Assembly (NCBI GenBank): GCA_963674555.1
Contig: OY771429.1
Location: forward strand, 1,550,001-1,614,000
DNA length: 64,000 bases
Direction of reading: 5' to 3'
Source: JBGMEA01 sp963674555
GTDB lineage: Bacteria > Bacillota > Clostridia > Eubacteriales > Anaerofustaceae
Below, one piece after another: positions 54,333 through 62,644 of this stretch (positions are counted from its first letter, which is position 1; every line of letters starts with the position of its first letter). The notes under the pieces were generated by a model. That model did no database searches. It was not told where the DNA came from and saw only the letters and a list, made by a program, of their open reading frames with translations. The translations under genes and the position numbers were made by a program.

Positions 54333-54366
54333 GTCATAGTATGTCCCTAACCCGCCATGCTACAAT
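54333..54366 (+). promoter_or_regulatory. Promoter with GTCAT box for the capsid module
   Basis: GTCAT (54333-54337), 20 nt, TGC-TACAAT (54358-54366). The -35 hexamer at 17 nt (AGTATG) is poor. Third instance of the arrangement found at 5082 and 16983. Confidence 0.6.
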
Positions 54367-54422
54367 AAACATGCGGTAGTGCTTGGGAATGTTTTGGAAT
54401 CGGAACAGGGGGAAGCACACGC

Positions 54423-54449
54423 CAAAACACCTTTACGGGTGTTTTTTTG
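54423..54449 (+). terminator. Leader terminator before the scaffold gene
   Basis: AAAACACC-TTTACG-GGTGTTTT plus T run, ~50 nt downstream of the expected start site and ~95 nt before the scaffold gene. Matches the leader layout of the other two modules. Confidence 0.75.
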
Positions 54450-54544
54450 TTGCGGTCTTTGATTAAAGTGATCGAGGCCGCAACGTTACGGCTGCAAAAC
54501 GGTATCGTACCGAACCTCGCCGACAAAACGACAAGGAGAGATCC

Positions 54545-55267
54545 ATGCAAGAATATACGGCTGATAATCCGTCCGAAGTTACGCAAGATACACAAACGGA
54601 TGGGGACAGTGTCGCCGCTGTCGAAACGAGTTCAAGCGCAAACGGGAGCACGGTCCAGACCGAAACCAATCAAGACGTAAGCAAGACCAAAGCGTTCTCG
54701 CAACGATTGAACGAAATGAGCGAAAAGAAAGCGGAAGCGGTGCGGAGCGAATACGCCGAGCACGAAAAACTGATGCGCATGCTGAATGAAAAAGGCTATG
54801 AGGGCAGCGCGGAAGAGATTGCACAAACTTTGTTTTCGCAACAACAAGACAAACAAACGCAAGAAGAGAAAGAAGCTGATCCTCTAAAATCACTCAGCGG
54901 ACACCCCGCGGTACAGTGGGCGAAAGACATTATAGACGAGCGGACATTCGACGCTGACCTTGCCGCGATCAAAAACGTCTATCCCGATATCACGCAGCAA
55001 AGTGTGTGGGAGCTGGGGGATATCTATATCAAACTGATGCTCAGCGGAACGGTGGACGCGGTAACGGCATACGAAACGCAACTGGCTTATAACGCGAGAG
55101 GGGCACAAAGCCCTGCGCCGCCGTCAGCGGGAAGCGCGCGTTCGGGCGGGATGATGCCCGAAAAAGAGTATTACACACCCGATGAAGTGGACAGGCTGAC
55201 ATCTGAGGATTACGACAATCCGCGGATCATGCAACGGGTAAGACGCTCGATGACGAAGTGGAAATAA
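54545..55267 (+). CDS. Phage scaffolding-like protein
   Basis: 240 aa, acidic and helical, no membrane segment, directly before the capsid gene. Disordered Ser/Thr/Gln-rich start, coiled-coil middle (RLNEMSEKKAEAVRSEYAEH), basic C-terminal end (MQRVRRSMTKWK), as in phage scaffolds that bind coat protein with the C-terminus. AAGGAGAGATCC precedes ATG 54545. No terminase or portal gene lies upstream, unlike a normal phage. Confidence 0.75.
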   Translation: MQEYTADNPSEVTQDTQTDGDSVAAVETSSSANGSTVQTETNQDVSKTKAFSQRLNEMSEKKAEAVRSEYAEHEKLMRMLNEKGYEGSAEEIAQTLFSQQQDKQTQEEKEADPLKSLSGHPAVQWAKDIIDERTFDADLAAIKNVYPDITQQSVWELGDIYIKLMLSGTVDAVTAYETQLAYNARGAQSPAPPSAGSARSGGMMPEKEYYTPDEVDRLTSEDYDNPRIMQRVRRSMTKWK

Positions 55268-55309
55268 GCGGTTTTTCTTTTTGCGAACATTGCAAAGGAG
55301 AAAGAGCAA

Positions 55310-56125
55310 ATGTCATATTCAAACTTTAAACCGGACTTTTGGTCCAAATACATTCAAGGGGAACTCGGCAAGTTGTGCGTATTGCACGAAGACTGCGATT
55401 ATACCTTTGAAGGCGAGATCAAATACGGCGAACGTATCAAGATCTTAGGTGTCGGCAGACCGACCATCGGGGATTACGACGGCGAAGATATCGGTGATCC
55501 CGAAAAAGTGGCGGATTCATCCGTCTTCCTCGATATCGACCAAGCGAAGTTTTTCAACTTCATGGTAGACGATGTCGATAAAGCGCAAAGCAAACCGGGG
55601 CTGATGGAAAAACTGACCGAAGAAAGCGCGGTAGGCTTAGCCGAAGCGCGAGACACCTACATCGCGTCACTGGCAACGGACGCAGGCGAATTCAGTACGA
55701 GCGCAGCGATCACAACGGCTGACGACGCGAAAAGCGCGGTGGACACCGCATTCGAATATCTATGGGACAACGGGGTACGCGTCAACGAATCGACCAACAT
55801 CATCATCTCAACTTGGTTTTACAATCTGTTTAAAGACAAATTGACGGACCTATACACCGACAATCTCGAGATGATCAAAAAAGGCGTGATCGGCATGTAC
55901 AACGGGGCGATGGTGAAATTATCCAACAACCTGTACAACGACGGCACGGATGACTACATGATGATCAAAACAAAGAAAGCCATCGCGTTCGCGGGGCAGA
56001 TCGAAAAGACGGAAGCATACCGTCCGCACAATCTGTTTGCCGACGCACTCAAAGGGCTTGACGTATACGGCGCGAAAGTCGTACGCCCGAAAGAATTGTA
56101 TGTCATCAAAGCGCGTAAAGCGTAA
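55310..56125 (+). CDS. Phage major capsid protein (HK97 fold)
   Basis: 271 aa. The sequence order MSYSNFKPDFWSKYIQGEL, KILGVGRPTIGDYDGEDIG, VFLDIDQAKFFNFMVDDVDK, a long helix, then MYNGAMVKLSNNLYNDG and AFAGQIEKTEAYRP through VRPKELYVIKARKA is that of major capsid proteins from Clostridia podoviruses. Preceded by the scaffold, followed by a small virion protein. AAAGGAGAAAGAGCAA gives high translation. No lesion is visible, so a capsid could be made. Confidence 0.85.
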   Translation: MSYSNFKPDFWSKYIQGELGKLCVLHEDCDYTFEGEIKYGERIKILGVGRPTIGDYDGEDIGDPEKVADSSVFLDIDQAKFFNFMVDDVDKAQSKPGLMEKLTEESAVGLAEARDTYIASLATDAGEFSTSAAITTADDAKSAVDTAFEYLWDNGVRVNESTNIIISTWFYNLFKDKLTDLYTDNLEMIKKGVIGMYNGAMVKLSNNLYNDGTDDYMMIKTKKAIAFAGQIEKTEAYRPHNLFADALKGLDVYGAKVVRPKELYVIKARKA

Positions 56126-56169
56126 GACAATCATTCTGACAAAATAACGAATACAAAGGAGAAACAAGT

Positions 56170-56523
56170 ATGGCGATCGTAGCAATTACGAAAACGGAAC
56201 TAAGCAGAAATACTGTAAGCGCAATGCCCGCAACCGTAGCGGTGGACGCATCGGACGGCGCAAGCATCGCGTATGACAAAGCGGATCACAAGATCCTCAT
56301 TATTTTGGAAAACGCCGCAGGCGCGGAAAACACGGGGTCTATCCTCGCGGGTAACGGCATCCAAGGCACATCGGACTTAGACTTTACCCTCGCGGCAAAC
56401 AGCACAAGCTGTATCGTGGTGGAAAGCGGAAAGTATGTGAATGCATCCGGCACGAACAAGGGCAAGCTCTTGATCGAAGGCGCGGACGCGAACATCAAAG
56501 TCGCGTGTGTGGTACTTCCGTAA
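56170..56523 (+). CDS. Small capsid-associated (decoration or spike) protein
   Basis: 117 aa, Ala/Gly/Thr-rich beta protein (NAAGAENTGSILAGNGIQGT, DLDFTLAANSTSCIVVESGK). It follows the capsid gene with AAAGGAGAAAC, the usual place of decoration proteins. Assigned by position. Confidence 0.6.
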   Translation: MAIVAITKTELSRNTVSAMPATVAVDASDGASIAYDKADHKILIILENAAGAENTGSILAGNGIQGTSDLDFTLAANSTSCIVVESGKYVNASGTNKGKLLIEGADANIKVACVVLP

Positions 56524-56551
56524 GGAACAGCATATATCAAAATAATCAAAC

Positions 56552-56581
56552 AAAAAAAGGGGCGTTATGCCCCTTTTTTTT
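56552..56581 (+). terminator. Terminator of the capsid operon
   Basis: AAAAAAAGGGGC-GTTAT-GCCCCTTTTTTTT. The first toxin module of the second array starts only ~20 nt later, without room for a new promoter. Confidence 0.9.
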
Positions 56582-56602
56582 AAAAACTTAAAGGAGAAAG
56601 TT

Positions 56603-57603
56603 ATGTTACAGCGAAACAATAATATTAGCGGACTTCGCAAAAGGGCATCCAACCCAGACGAAAACAAAACGTGGGATGTCGCTAAAAAACTCGGCGTGTC
56701 ACAGGAGCTGAACCTTGCGAGCGAAGATGTAAGAAGAGACTTCGCAAACGGCGTGAAGAACGCGTCGAATGTCGTAAAATTTAAAAACCTCGATACCGAT
56801 CATCCCGATGTTTTAAAGTATACGGAAGCGCTGATCAAGAAAAGGCAGATATTCATAAGAAATACCCAAAAGATTATTCATTGGAACCGAGGCTTGAAAA
56901 AGAACCTTATTCCGGATCGGAACCGTCTGAGTTTGATGAACTTAATAAAGAGAAAATAGCGTTAAACCAATATGTAAATGATTACGATATGATTCAAGAA
57001 CAAGAACCAAAATCGGATAAAGACCCTTATGCCGATTATCTGAAGGCGACGCAATTGTCGGATATCAACAAAGGATATGTGTATTATGATATTACGGAAT
57101 CTTCACCGAAATACGCATGGGTCGATATCGCAGGTAAGTTCTCATTAGTAGGATTTGATCTGTCCTCGGCATTGTTGATGCATTCATTGCAAAACGATCC
57201 GAGCGATCTATATTTCGGGGATGATTCCGAAGTTGTCCAAAAGATAAAGGCAGACAAGAACTTTATATCTTATCTGGATGAAGTCATGGATGATCACAAG
57301 GGAGAACAAGAATTCACTTTGGACATGGTAGGATTTACGTTTGACGATAATGATTTGTTCTTTTCTATACATGGGGTGACCGGAAAACAATCAACAGTCA
57401 CTGGCATTTTGCAAAATGATGGAACATATTCGTTACAATTTCACATTGTTGATACTTATGATTTTGATAGATTAAAGGAAATCGATGATTTTAAAGATTT
57501 TGTGATTGATTCAGTCCTTCGCGAGGCTGTTGCAGATCAGAAAATAGATATCATTCAAACATATGATATATTGATCGAATTTGATATAATGAAATATATT
57601 TAA
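56603..57603 (+). pseudogene. Second array, cassette D1: module joined out of frame to a toxin-like tip
   Basis: AAAGGAGAAAGTT and ATG 56603 start the shared module (MLQRNNNISGLRKRASNPDE, NKTWDVAKKLG, DHPDVLKYTEALIKK). Right after ALIKK the similarity with D2 stops and the frame ends at 56959. The next ~240 codons (ADIHKKYPKDYSLEPRLEKE, SDINKGYVYYDITES, FTLDMVGFTFDDNDLFFSIH) are open in another frame to 57603. One extra base in AAGAAAAGG near 56845 would fuse them. So the tip was joined at a conserved point but out of register. Tip family not recognised. Confidence 0.65.
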
Positions 57604-57618
57604 CGAAAGAGGATGACT

Positions 57619-58137
57619 ATGACAAAGAAAACGATTTTATGCATTGCATTGATACTTGTTTTGTTGATAGCATTAGGATATGTCGGGGGCAAATTGTATT
57701 TTTTACAACTTGCAAATAGTCACGAAGATTTGTACGATGCGTTGGAGAACGAATTTGGGATCGAAATACCGAATGATGTTTCTATGCATGAAGTATTCAG
57801 TGATCAGAGTTGGCCCGGCGACGGACTGGTATATTACATCATTATTATCCCTACAGATGAAATGGATTCATTTGCGAAACAAATCAGTGAAATTGGTTGG
57901 TCAATTTACCCCGAAGAAACCGATGCAGAAGTTATAGAAGATAAATTCTTTAGCTTGATGGATCAATCGTTTTCTTTGCAGAGTATAAGTAAGAAAGGGT
58001 ATGCATTATTCCGAGATAAAGACGGTGATAATATCCTTTACAATTCAAACGGGGAAGAGTTCAGTACGGCCGATTATATGAGATTTTTTTATGATGTTAC
58101 TACAGGTCGATTGTATGTTATGTTGATTTATACTTGA
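57619..58137 (+). CDS. Membrane-anchored immunity candidate of D1
   Basis: 172 aa from ATG 57619 (AAAGAGG fits this start; 57613 is too near). One N-terminal membrane segment (ILCIALILVLLIALGYVG), the rest probably outside (NEFGIEIPNDVSMHEVFSDQ). An outward anchor suggests protection from a toxin acting beyond the membrane. Unrelated by eye to the other three anchored proteins. Confidence 0.6.
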   Translation: MTKKTILCIALILVLLIALGYVGGKLYFLQLANSHEDLYDALENEFGIEIPNDVSMHEVFSDQSWPGDGLVYYIIIIPTDEMDSFAKQISEIGWSIYPEETDAEVIEDKFFSLMDQSFSLQSISKKGYALFRDKDGDNILYNSNGEEFSTADYMRFFYDVTTGRLYVMLIYT

Positions 58138-58170
58138 TGGGTTTGTAAGGATCATTCGATTGATTGGCTT

Positions 58171-58195
58171 AAAAGAGGCGAAAGCCTCTTTTTTA
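58171..58195 (+). terminator. Cassette D1 terminator
   Basis: AAAAGAGGC-GAAA-GCCTCTTTT. The same AAGAGGC hairpin closes D2 and D3, and the next module begins ~20 nt later. Confidence 0.9.
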
Positions 58196-58216
58196 TTTAA
58201 CTTAAAGGAGAAAGTT

Positions 58217-59428
58217 ATGTTACAGCGAAACAATAATATAAGCGGACTTCGCAAAAGGACATCCGACCCAGACGAAAACAAAACTTGGGATGTCGCAAAG
58301 AAGCTCGGCGTGGCGCAGGAGCTGAACCTCGCAAGCGAAGATGTAAGAAGAGATTTTGCAAACGGTGTAAAGAACGCGGCGAATGTCGTGAAGTTCAAAA
58401 ACCTTGATACCGATCATCCCGATGTTTTAAAGTATACCGAGGCACTGATCAAGAAAAGCCTTGCGGAACCGATACAGGACGAAACGCCGTGGGTGAAAGC
58501 AATGGAAGACGCAAAGACGGCATTATCAAATAGCAAAGCGAAAGTGTATCAAAGTCCGTCATTGAAAAACTATATTCAATTAAGACAAACCGTAAACAGA
58601 ACTTCTAAAGAAAGAGTGAATTATGACAATATAAGTTTGCAAAATAAACAGAAACAGTATGATGAGAAACTGACATTTAAAGAACCGAAGCTTGATGAAA
58701 TATCAATTGAGAAGAATGAACCAGTTGATGTTTTGGCGTTGAAGGAAGAGCGATTAAGTGATTTGCGAGGAGAATACAGTAGGAAAGATTATTCAATATA
58801 TCGTTTAAAGAGTCTGGTTACGAATGAACCTTACAAGTATGCAGATCAAAATGGCCTATTTGGGCAATTGACCAATGAATTTGATAACAATCGTTTTATT
58901 GATTCCTTAACTGCGGTTGAGCAGAGCAAAGAAATGATAGATGGTCTTTGTGATAAGTACGGTATCAAACCCGAGATCATCTACAGCATTGTTTTCAGAG
59001 AGAAGTATATGCAGTCAATGCCTGATTGGCTATGTGATGTATCGAGCTTATATGGTTATTTCGAGGGGTGCAGTAAAGAGGATAGATACTTTGGAGATCA
59101 TTCTACAGGACTTGGAGCTATTCGACCTGGTACGGCCCGAGATGCTTGGCTTTCTGCTGGAAAATCATCTGAAGACGTTATTCCCAAACTAAATGTAGAT
59201 TTACAATTAAAACTAAGTTCAGATGATGCTTTTAATATCGAAACAATAATCTTAGTTTTGGCTATGGAAGCAAAAGATACATGTAAGTATATTGATTCTT
59301 ACAAAGAGTTAGGTACACTTACTGACGAGCAATGGGCAGATGTAATTGAAGAATATAATAAAGGTTGGATTTATGGCAAAGAAACACCTAAATATATTCC
59401 GTACATGAAAGAAATCTTTAGCGATTAA
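58217..59428 (+). CDS. Second array, cassette D2: module with lysozyme-like tip
   Basis: 403 aa from ATG 58217 with AAAGGAGAAAGTT; the only D cassette with an intact frame. Residues ~1-80 are the shared module, ~80-230 a helical linker (KAMEDAKTALSNSKAKVYQS). The last ~170 residues contain IIYSIVFREKYMQSMPDWL followed by DHSTGLGAIRPGTARDAW. This Glu plus D.StGLG.I...TA pattern is that of lysozyme-like or transglycosylase folds used as cell-wall toxins. It lies behind the capsid genes, so it may be a virion-borne wall hydrolase. Function inferred from the motif pair. Confidence 0.65.
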   Translation: MLQRNNNISGLRKRTSDPDENKTWDVAKKLGVAQELNLASEDVRRDFANGVKNAANVVKFKNLDTDHPDVLKYTEALIKKSLAEPIQDETPWVKAMEDAKTALSNSKAKVYQSPSLKNYIQLRQTVNRTSKERVNYDNISLQNKQKQYDEKLTFKEPKLDEISIEKNEPVDVLALKEERLSDLRGEYSRKDYSIYRLKSLVTNEPYKYADQNGLFGQLTNEFDNNRFIDSLTAVEQSKEMIDGLCDKYGIKPEIIYSIVFREKYMQSMPDWLCDVSSLYGYFEGCSKEDRYFGDHSTGLGAIRPGTARDAWLSAGKSSEDVIPKLNVDLQLKLSSDDAFNIETIILVLAMEAKDTCKYIDSYKELGTLTDEQWADVIEEYNKGWIYGKETPKYIPYMKEIFSD

Positions 59429-59532
59429 TCTTGGTTGAGAGTGCATGCTTAGTAGGGTTGTTTTATGGTATAATGTATAAAATTATTCTCTGAACAAATT
59501 GATCTTTAGTACAGTGAACTTGAGGTGGGAAT

Positions 59533-60060
59533 ATGAATAAGAGATTTTCGAAAGCACCAAAATGGCTGATCGCTGGGGTAATTACGATCATTCTCGCTTG
59601 TATGATCGGTGCTGGTATCTTCTTTTTCGGTAACTTGTATCGTGCTCAAAACCCGGAAGTGCCGACTGAATCATTTATTGAGTGGGTTGACCAATTTGAA
59701 GCAGTACCCAATCTTGAAAATGCAGAGTTGACCTCACAAGGCTATGATCGAGGATGGCTTGGGCAAGGTAATGAGACACGAGCAAGTTTTGGATATTATT
59801 GGTTATTGAAGACTGATCTTTCCGAAACGGAATTGATGGCATATTATCAAGCCTATGTAGATAAAGCCAATGAGGAAACGATCGGTATCGAAACGATACT
59901 TGAAGTACAATTGATAGAAAATACAGAGACATATCCTTTATTATACGAGCTTGATCCTTTGAACGATGCACTTGATGAATTAACGGATAGAGAGATAGAA
60001 GAGAGTCAATATTATGTAGTATATGCATATAAATGTGGTCGATGGGAAGATATAAATTAA
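59533..60060 (+). CDS. Membrane-anchored immunity candidate
   Basis: 175 aa, one N-terminal membrane segment (WLIAGVITIILACMIGAGIF) and an outside domain with FGYYWLLKTDLSETELMAYY and YYVVYAYKCGRWEDIN. The same Y.Y..LL..DLS and YVVY...GR landmarks appear in 60105 and 60972. Directly behind the lysozyme-like toxin, so probably its immunity protein, acting on the outer face of the membrane. Confidence 0.65.
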   Translation: MNKRFSKAPKWLIAGVITIILACMIGAGIFFFGNLYRAQNPEVPTESFIEWVDQFEAVPNLENAELTSQGYDRGWLGQGNETRASFGYYWLLKTDLSETELMAYYQAYVDKANEETIGIETILEVQLIENTETYPLLYELDPLNDALDELTDREIEESQYYVVYAYKCGRWEDIN

Positions 60061-60104
60061 AAGTAGAGGAAGCGAGAATCAGCCAAACTGTGAGGCAATA
60101 AAGA

Positions 60105-60593
60105 ATGAATAAAGAAAACAATAAAAAAATCAATAAACCGTTAGTTATTTTTATTTCCATCATACTTGCGACAGCGTTATTGATTATCCATCTGTCGGGT
60201 ATATGGAGAGGTAACAGTTTTCAAGCATGGCAAGAGCAATTTGATATGCTTGAACCGCCGACAGAAACGGTTGAGTTATTTACTCAATTCAGTAACAGTG
60301 ATGTGGTCACAGGCAGTGATGATTCCAGATACTACGGTTATTGCGTATTATTGAAAAGCGATCTGTCGAAAGATGTTTTGCGAGAATATTACGAGCCTTT
60401 TACTGAGAACATAAATGAGAATGTTATCGGTAATCCCAATGAGTTATATGTCGTGAAATTGGATGCTGATGAAAATACACGCGAATATCATTTTAATGAT
60501 TTGGAACAATATATCGAAAACGAAGTTACTGATGAAAATGATTTATATATCGTTTATATCATCAAACCCGGGCGTGTGACTTTTATTAATTGA
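60105..60593 (+). CDS. Membrane-anchored immunity candidate, paralog
   Basis: 162 aa, anchor LVIFISIILATALLIIHLSG, then RYYGYCVLLKSDLSKDVLRE and a YIVYIIKPGR end. Closest relative is 60972-61460, although that gene stands in the next cassette. Either an extra immunity gene collected from a lost toxin or a duplicate. Followed by a terminator. Confidence 0.65.
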   Translation: MNKENNKKINKPLVIFISIILATALLIIHLSGIWRGNSFQAWQEQFDMLEPPTETVELFTQFSNSDVVTGSDDSRYYGYCVLLKSDLSKDVLREYYEPFTENINENVIGNPNELYVVKLDADENTREYHFNDLEQYIENEVTDENDLYIVYIIKPGRVTFIN

Positions 60594-60596
60594 TTT

Positions 60597-60623
60597 AAAA
60601 AGAGGCGGAAGCCTCTTTTTTTA
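60597..60623 (+). terminator. Cassette D2 terminator
   Basis: AAAAAGAGGC-GGAA-GCCTCTTTTT. Confidence 0.9.
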
Positions 60624-60720
60624 TTTAACTGCAGGTACTTCTCTTTATCCCGTCATGGTTTGTCACCTACACTTGTTAAGCTGATAAAAAAGAATACTTA
60701 AAAAAATAAAGGAGAAAGTT

Positions 60721-60957
60721 ATGTTACAGCGAAACAGTAATATAAGCGGAGTTCGCAAGAGAACTTCCGACCCTGACGAAAACAAAACCTGGGATGTCGC
60801 AAGGAAGCTCGTCGTAGCGCAGGAGCTGAATCTTGCGAGCGAAGATGTGAGAACAGACTTCGCAAATGGCGTAAAGAACGCGGCGGATGTGGTGAGATTT
60901 AAATACCTCGATATTCAACAGTATAAATTATTAATCGAGTTTGATATGATAAAATAA
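60721..60957 (+). pseudogene. Second array, cassette D3: module with toxin body deleted
   Basis: 78 codons with the usual AAAGGAGAAAGTT start. After VVRFKYLD the protein jumps to QQYKLLIEFDMIK and stops. The last 15 residues match the extreme end of the D1 tip (IIQTYDILIEFDIMK), so the whole toxin body was lost by an in-frame deletion while its last codons and the immunity gene stayed. The module itself has drifted (VRKRTSD, KLVVAQE). Confidence 0.65.
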
Positions 60958-60971
60958 GTTAGAGGTGGGTT

Positions 60972-61460
60972 ATGGAAAAGAAAAGTAGATTACGTAGAGT
61001 TAAAATCTTTGTTGCGATCGTCATCATATTGATTGTTATGCCAATTGCAATATACAATGTTGTTTCGGCAATCAATGATAATCGATTCGATAGATGGTCC
61101 ACTCAGTTCGAGGACATTCAAACGCCCGAAAACTCTATAATCCTTTACAGCGAAAAAAGCAATGAGGATGTCAATACAGGAAATGATGACGGGAATTATT
61201 ACGGTTATTGTATCGTATTGGAATCGGATTTAAGTCAAGAGGATTTGACACCTTATTACCAACCATATCTTCAAGAAGCGAATCTTGACTATAAAGGCAT
61301 TGAAAATTTGTTGGAAGTAAAGCAAGTGATCGATAAAAAAGGAAGCCCGAGCTTCCGATTTTATGGTTTGGATACGTTTTTATCAACGTATTCCTATTCA
61401 GATAGAGACTGTTATGTTGTCTATTTTATCAAACCGGGGAGGTTTTGGCTTTGGAATTAA
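60972..61460 (+). CDS. Membrane-anchored immunity candidate of D3
   Basis: 162 aa, anchor IFVAIVIILIVMPIAIYNVV, then NYYGYCIVLESDLSQEDLTP and a YVVYFIKPGRFWLW end. Same family as 59533 and 60105. Retained although its toxin is gone, as expected if immunity against kin still pays. AGAGGTGGGTT precedes the ATG. Confidence 0.65.
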   Translation: MEKKSRLRRVKIFVAIVIILIVMPIAIYNVVSAINDNRFDRWSTQFEDIQTPENSIILYSEKSNEDVNTGNDDGNYYGYCIVLESDLSQEDLTPYYQPYLQEANLDYKGIENLLEVKQVIDKKGSPSFRFYGLDTFLSTYSYSDRDCYVVYFIKPGRFWLWN

Positions 61461-61484
61461 AAGAGGCGGAAGCCTCTTTTTTTA
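61459..61484 (+). terminator. Cassette D3 terminator
   Basis: AAAAGAGGC-GGAA-GCCTCTTTT plus T run, overlapping the stop codon of the immunity gene. Confidence 0.9.
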
Positions 61485-61505
61485 TTTAACTTAAAGGAGA
61501 ACATT

Positions 61506-62614
61506 ATGTTACAGCGAAACAATAAATAAGCGGACTTCATAATCGATCAACGGACACAGACGAAAACAAAACGTGGGATGTCACAAAGACGCTAGACGCG
61601 ATCTATTTGACACAGCACACGCAACAAAAGCAGATTGTAAGATGCGCCAAAAAAGTATATAATACAATCAATAAAACCGCAGAGGCACAAATGACCCCGC
61701 CCGATGTGCTTATCAGAAAGATGTCGGCTTACAAGGGCACGTACTTTGCGGACGATCAGTCGAGTGAGGCGGTCTATTGGGCGCAAAAAGCATTGAACCG
61801 TCTTGGGTATGCGGATGAGGAAAACACGCAACTTGTTACGGACGGAAGATATACCAAAGCCACGCGGCACGCTGTCAGTCAATTCCAACGCAACACGGGT
61901 TACCGTCCGACGGACATGCTTGACGCGAAGACTTTATCGGCGCTGAACGCGCCGTTCCGATACAACGGCAGGAATCATTTGGTCGGTGTGTTCGGAGAGA
62001 CCCTATACCAAGATGATGTGGTACCGATCGCCGAGCGGATGTTATCTGCGATGCCACCCGATACGCAGGTCGAGATACCGTATACGGTATCTGAGGATAA
62101 AAAAGATACGGACGAAAAGGACTATCATGTGTATGGTTTGGGGATCGATCTGTATGCCGCCGCATTTGAAACAGGCGCGGGTATCAGTTTTCAATTCGTG
62201 TTTGATGATAAAGGCAATATGGGGATATTGATGACACCGAAATACATTCAAGAGCAAGGCGTAGCGGTAGGCGGCGGAATTGCTTTATCCGGATATGACG
62301 CGGAAGTGATCGATGATTTGGTAGGCGAATCGATAGAAGTCGGTGGTTCAGTCAGTACTACTGTCGTAGGGATCCCGAGCACGATTTCAGGAGGATATGA
62401 GCATACCTTTGGAAATGGATATCAAGGGGATACGCTTAGCGTTAATATAGGCAGTGGAACGCCTATTGAAGGACATGTGACTTACGGTAATTCAGTGATG
62501 TTGGTAAAGATAGACAGTGAACCTTTGCTTATGCAATATTATGCCGAAAACAATATCGATCATATGTATGATGATGAAATCAAGCAAATTATAGAAAGCT
62601 ACAGTAAGCAATAA
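61506..62614 (+). pseudogene. Second array, cassette D4: frameshifted module, peptidoglycan-binding domain, beta-rich tip
   Basis: The module start is present (AAAGGAGAACATT, MLQRNN) but one T is missing (ACAATAAATAAGC against ACAATAATATAAGC), giving K-stop at codon 8. From 61525 the right frame continues (GLHNRSTDTDENKTWDV) without a break to 62614. Then AVYWAQKALNRLGY and RHAVSQFQRNTGYRP form a PG_binding_1 domain (~60-125), and the C-terminal ~150 residues are Gly/Val-rich beta repeats (GAGISFQFVFDDKGNMGI, GGSVSTTVVGIPSTISGGYE) of unknown activity. An ATG at 61691 has no ribosome site. Confidence 0.65.
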
Positions 62615-62644
62615 AACCGCTTGAATATTTGATGGGAGAAATTT

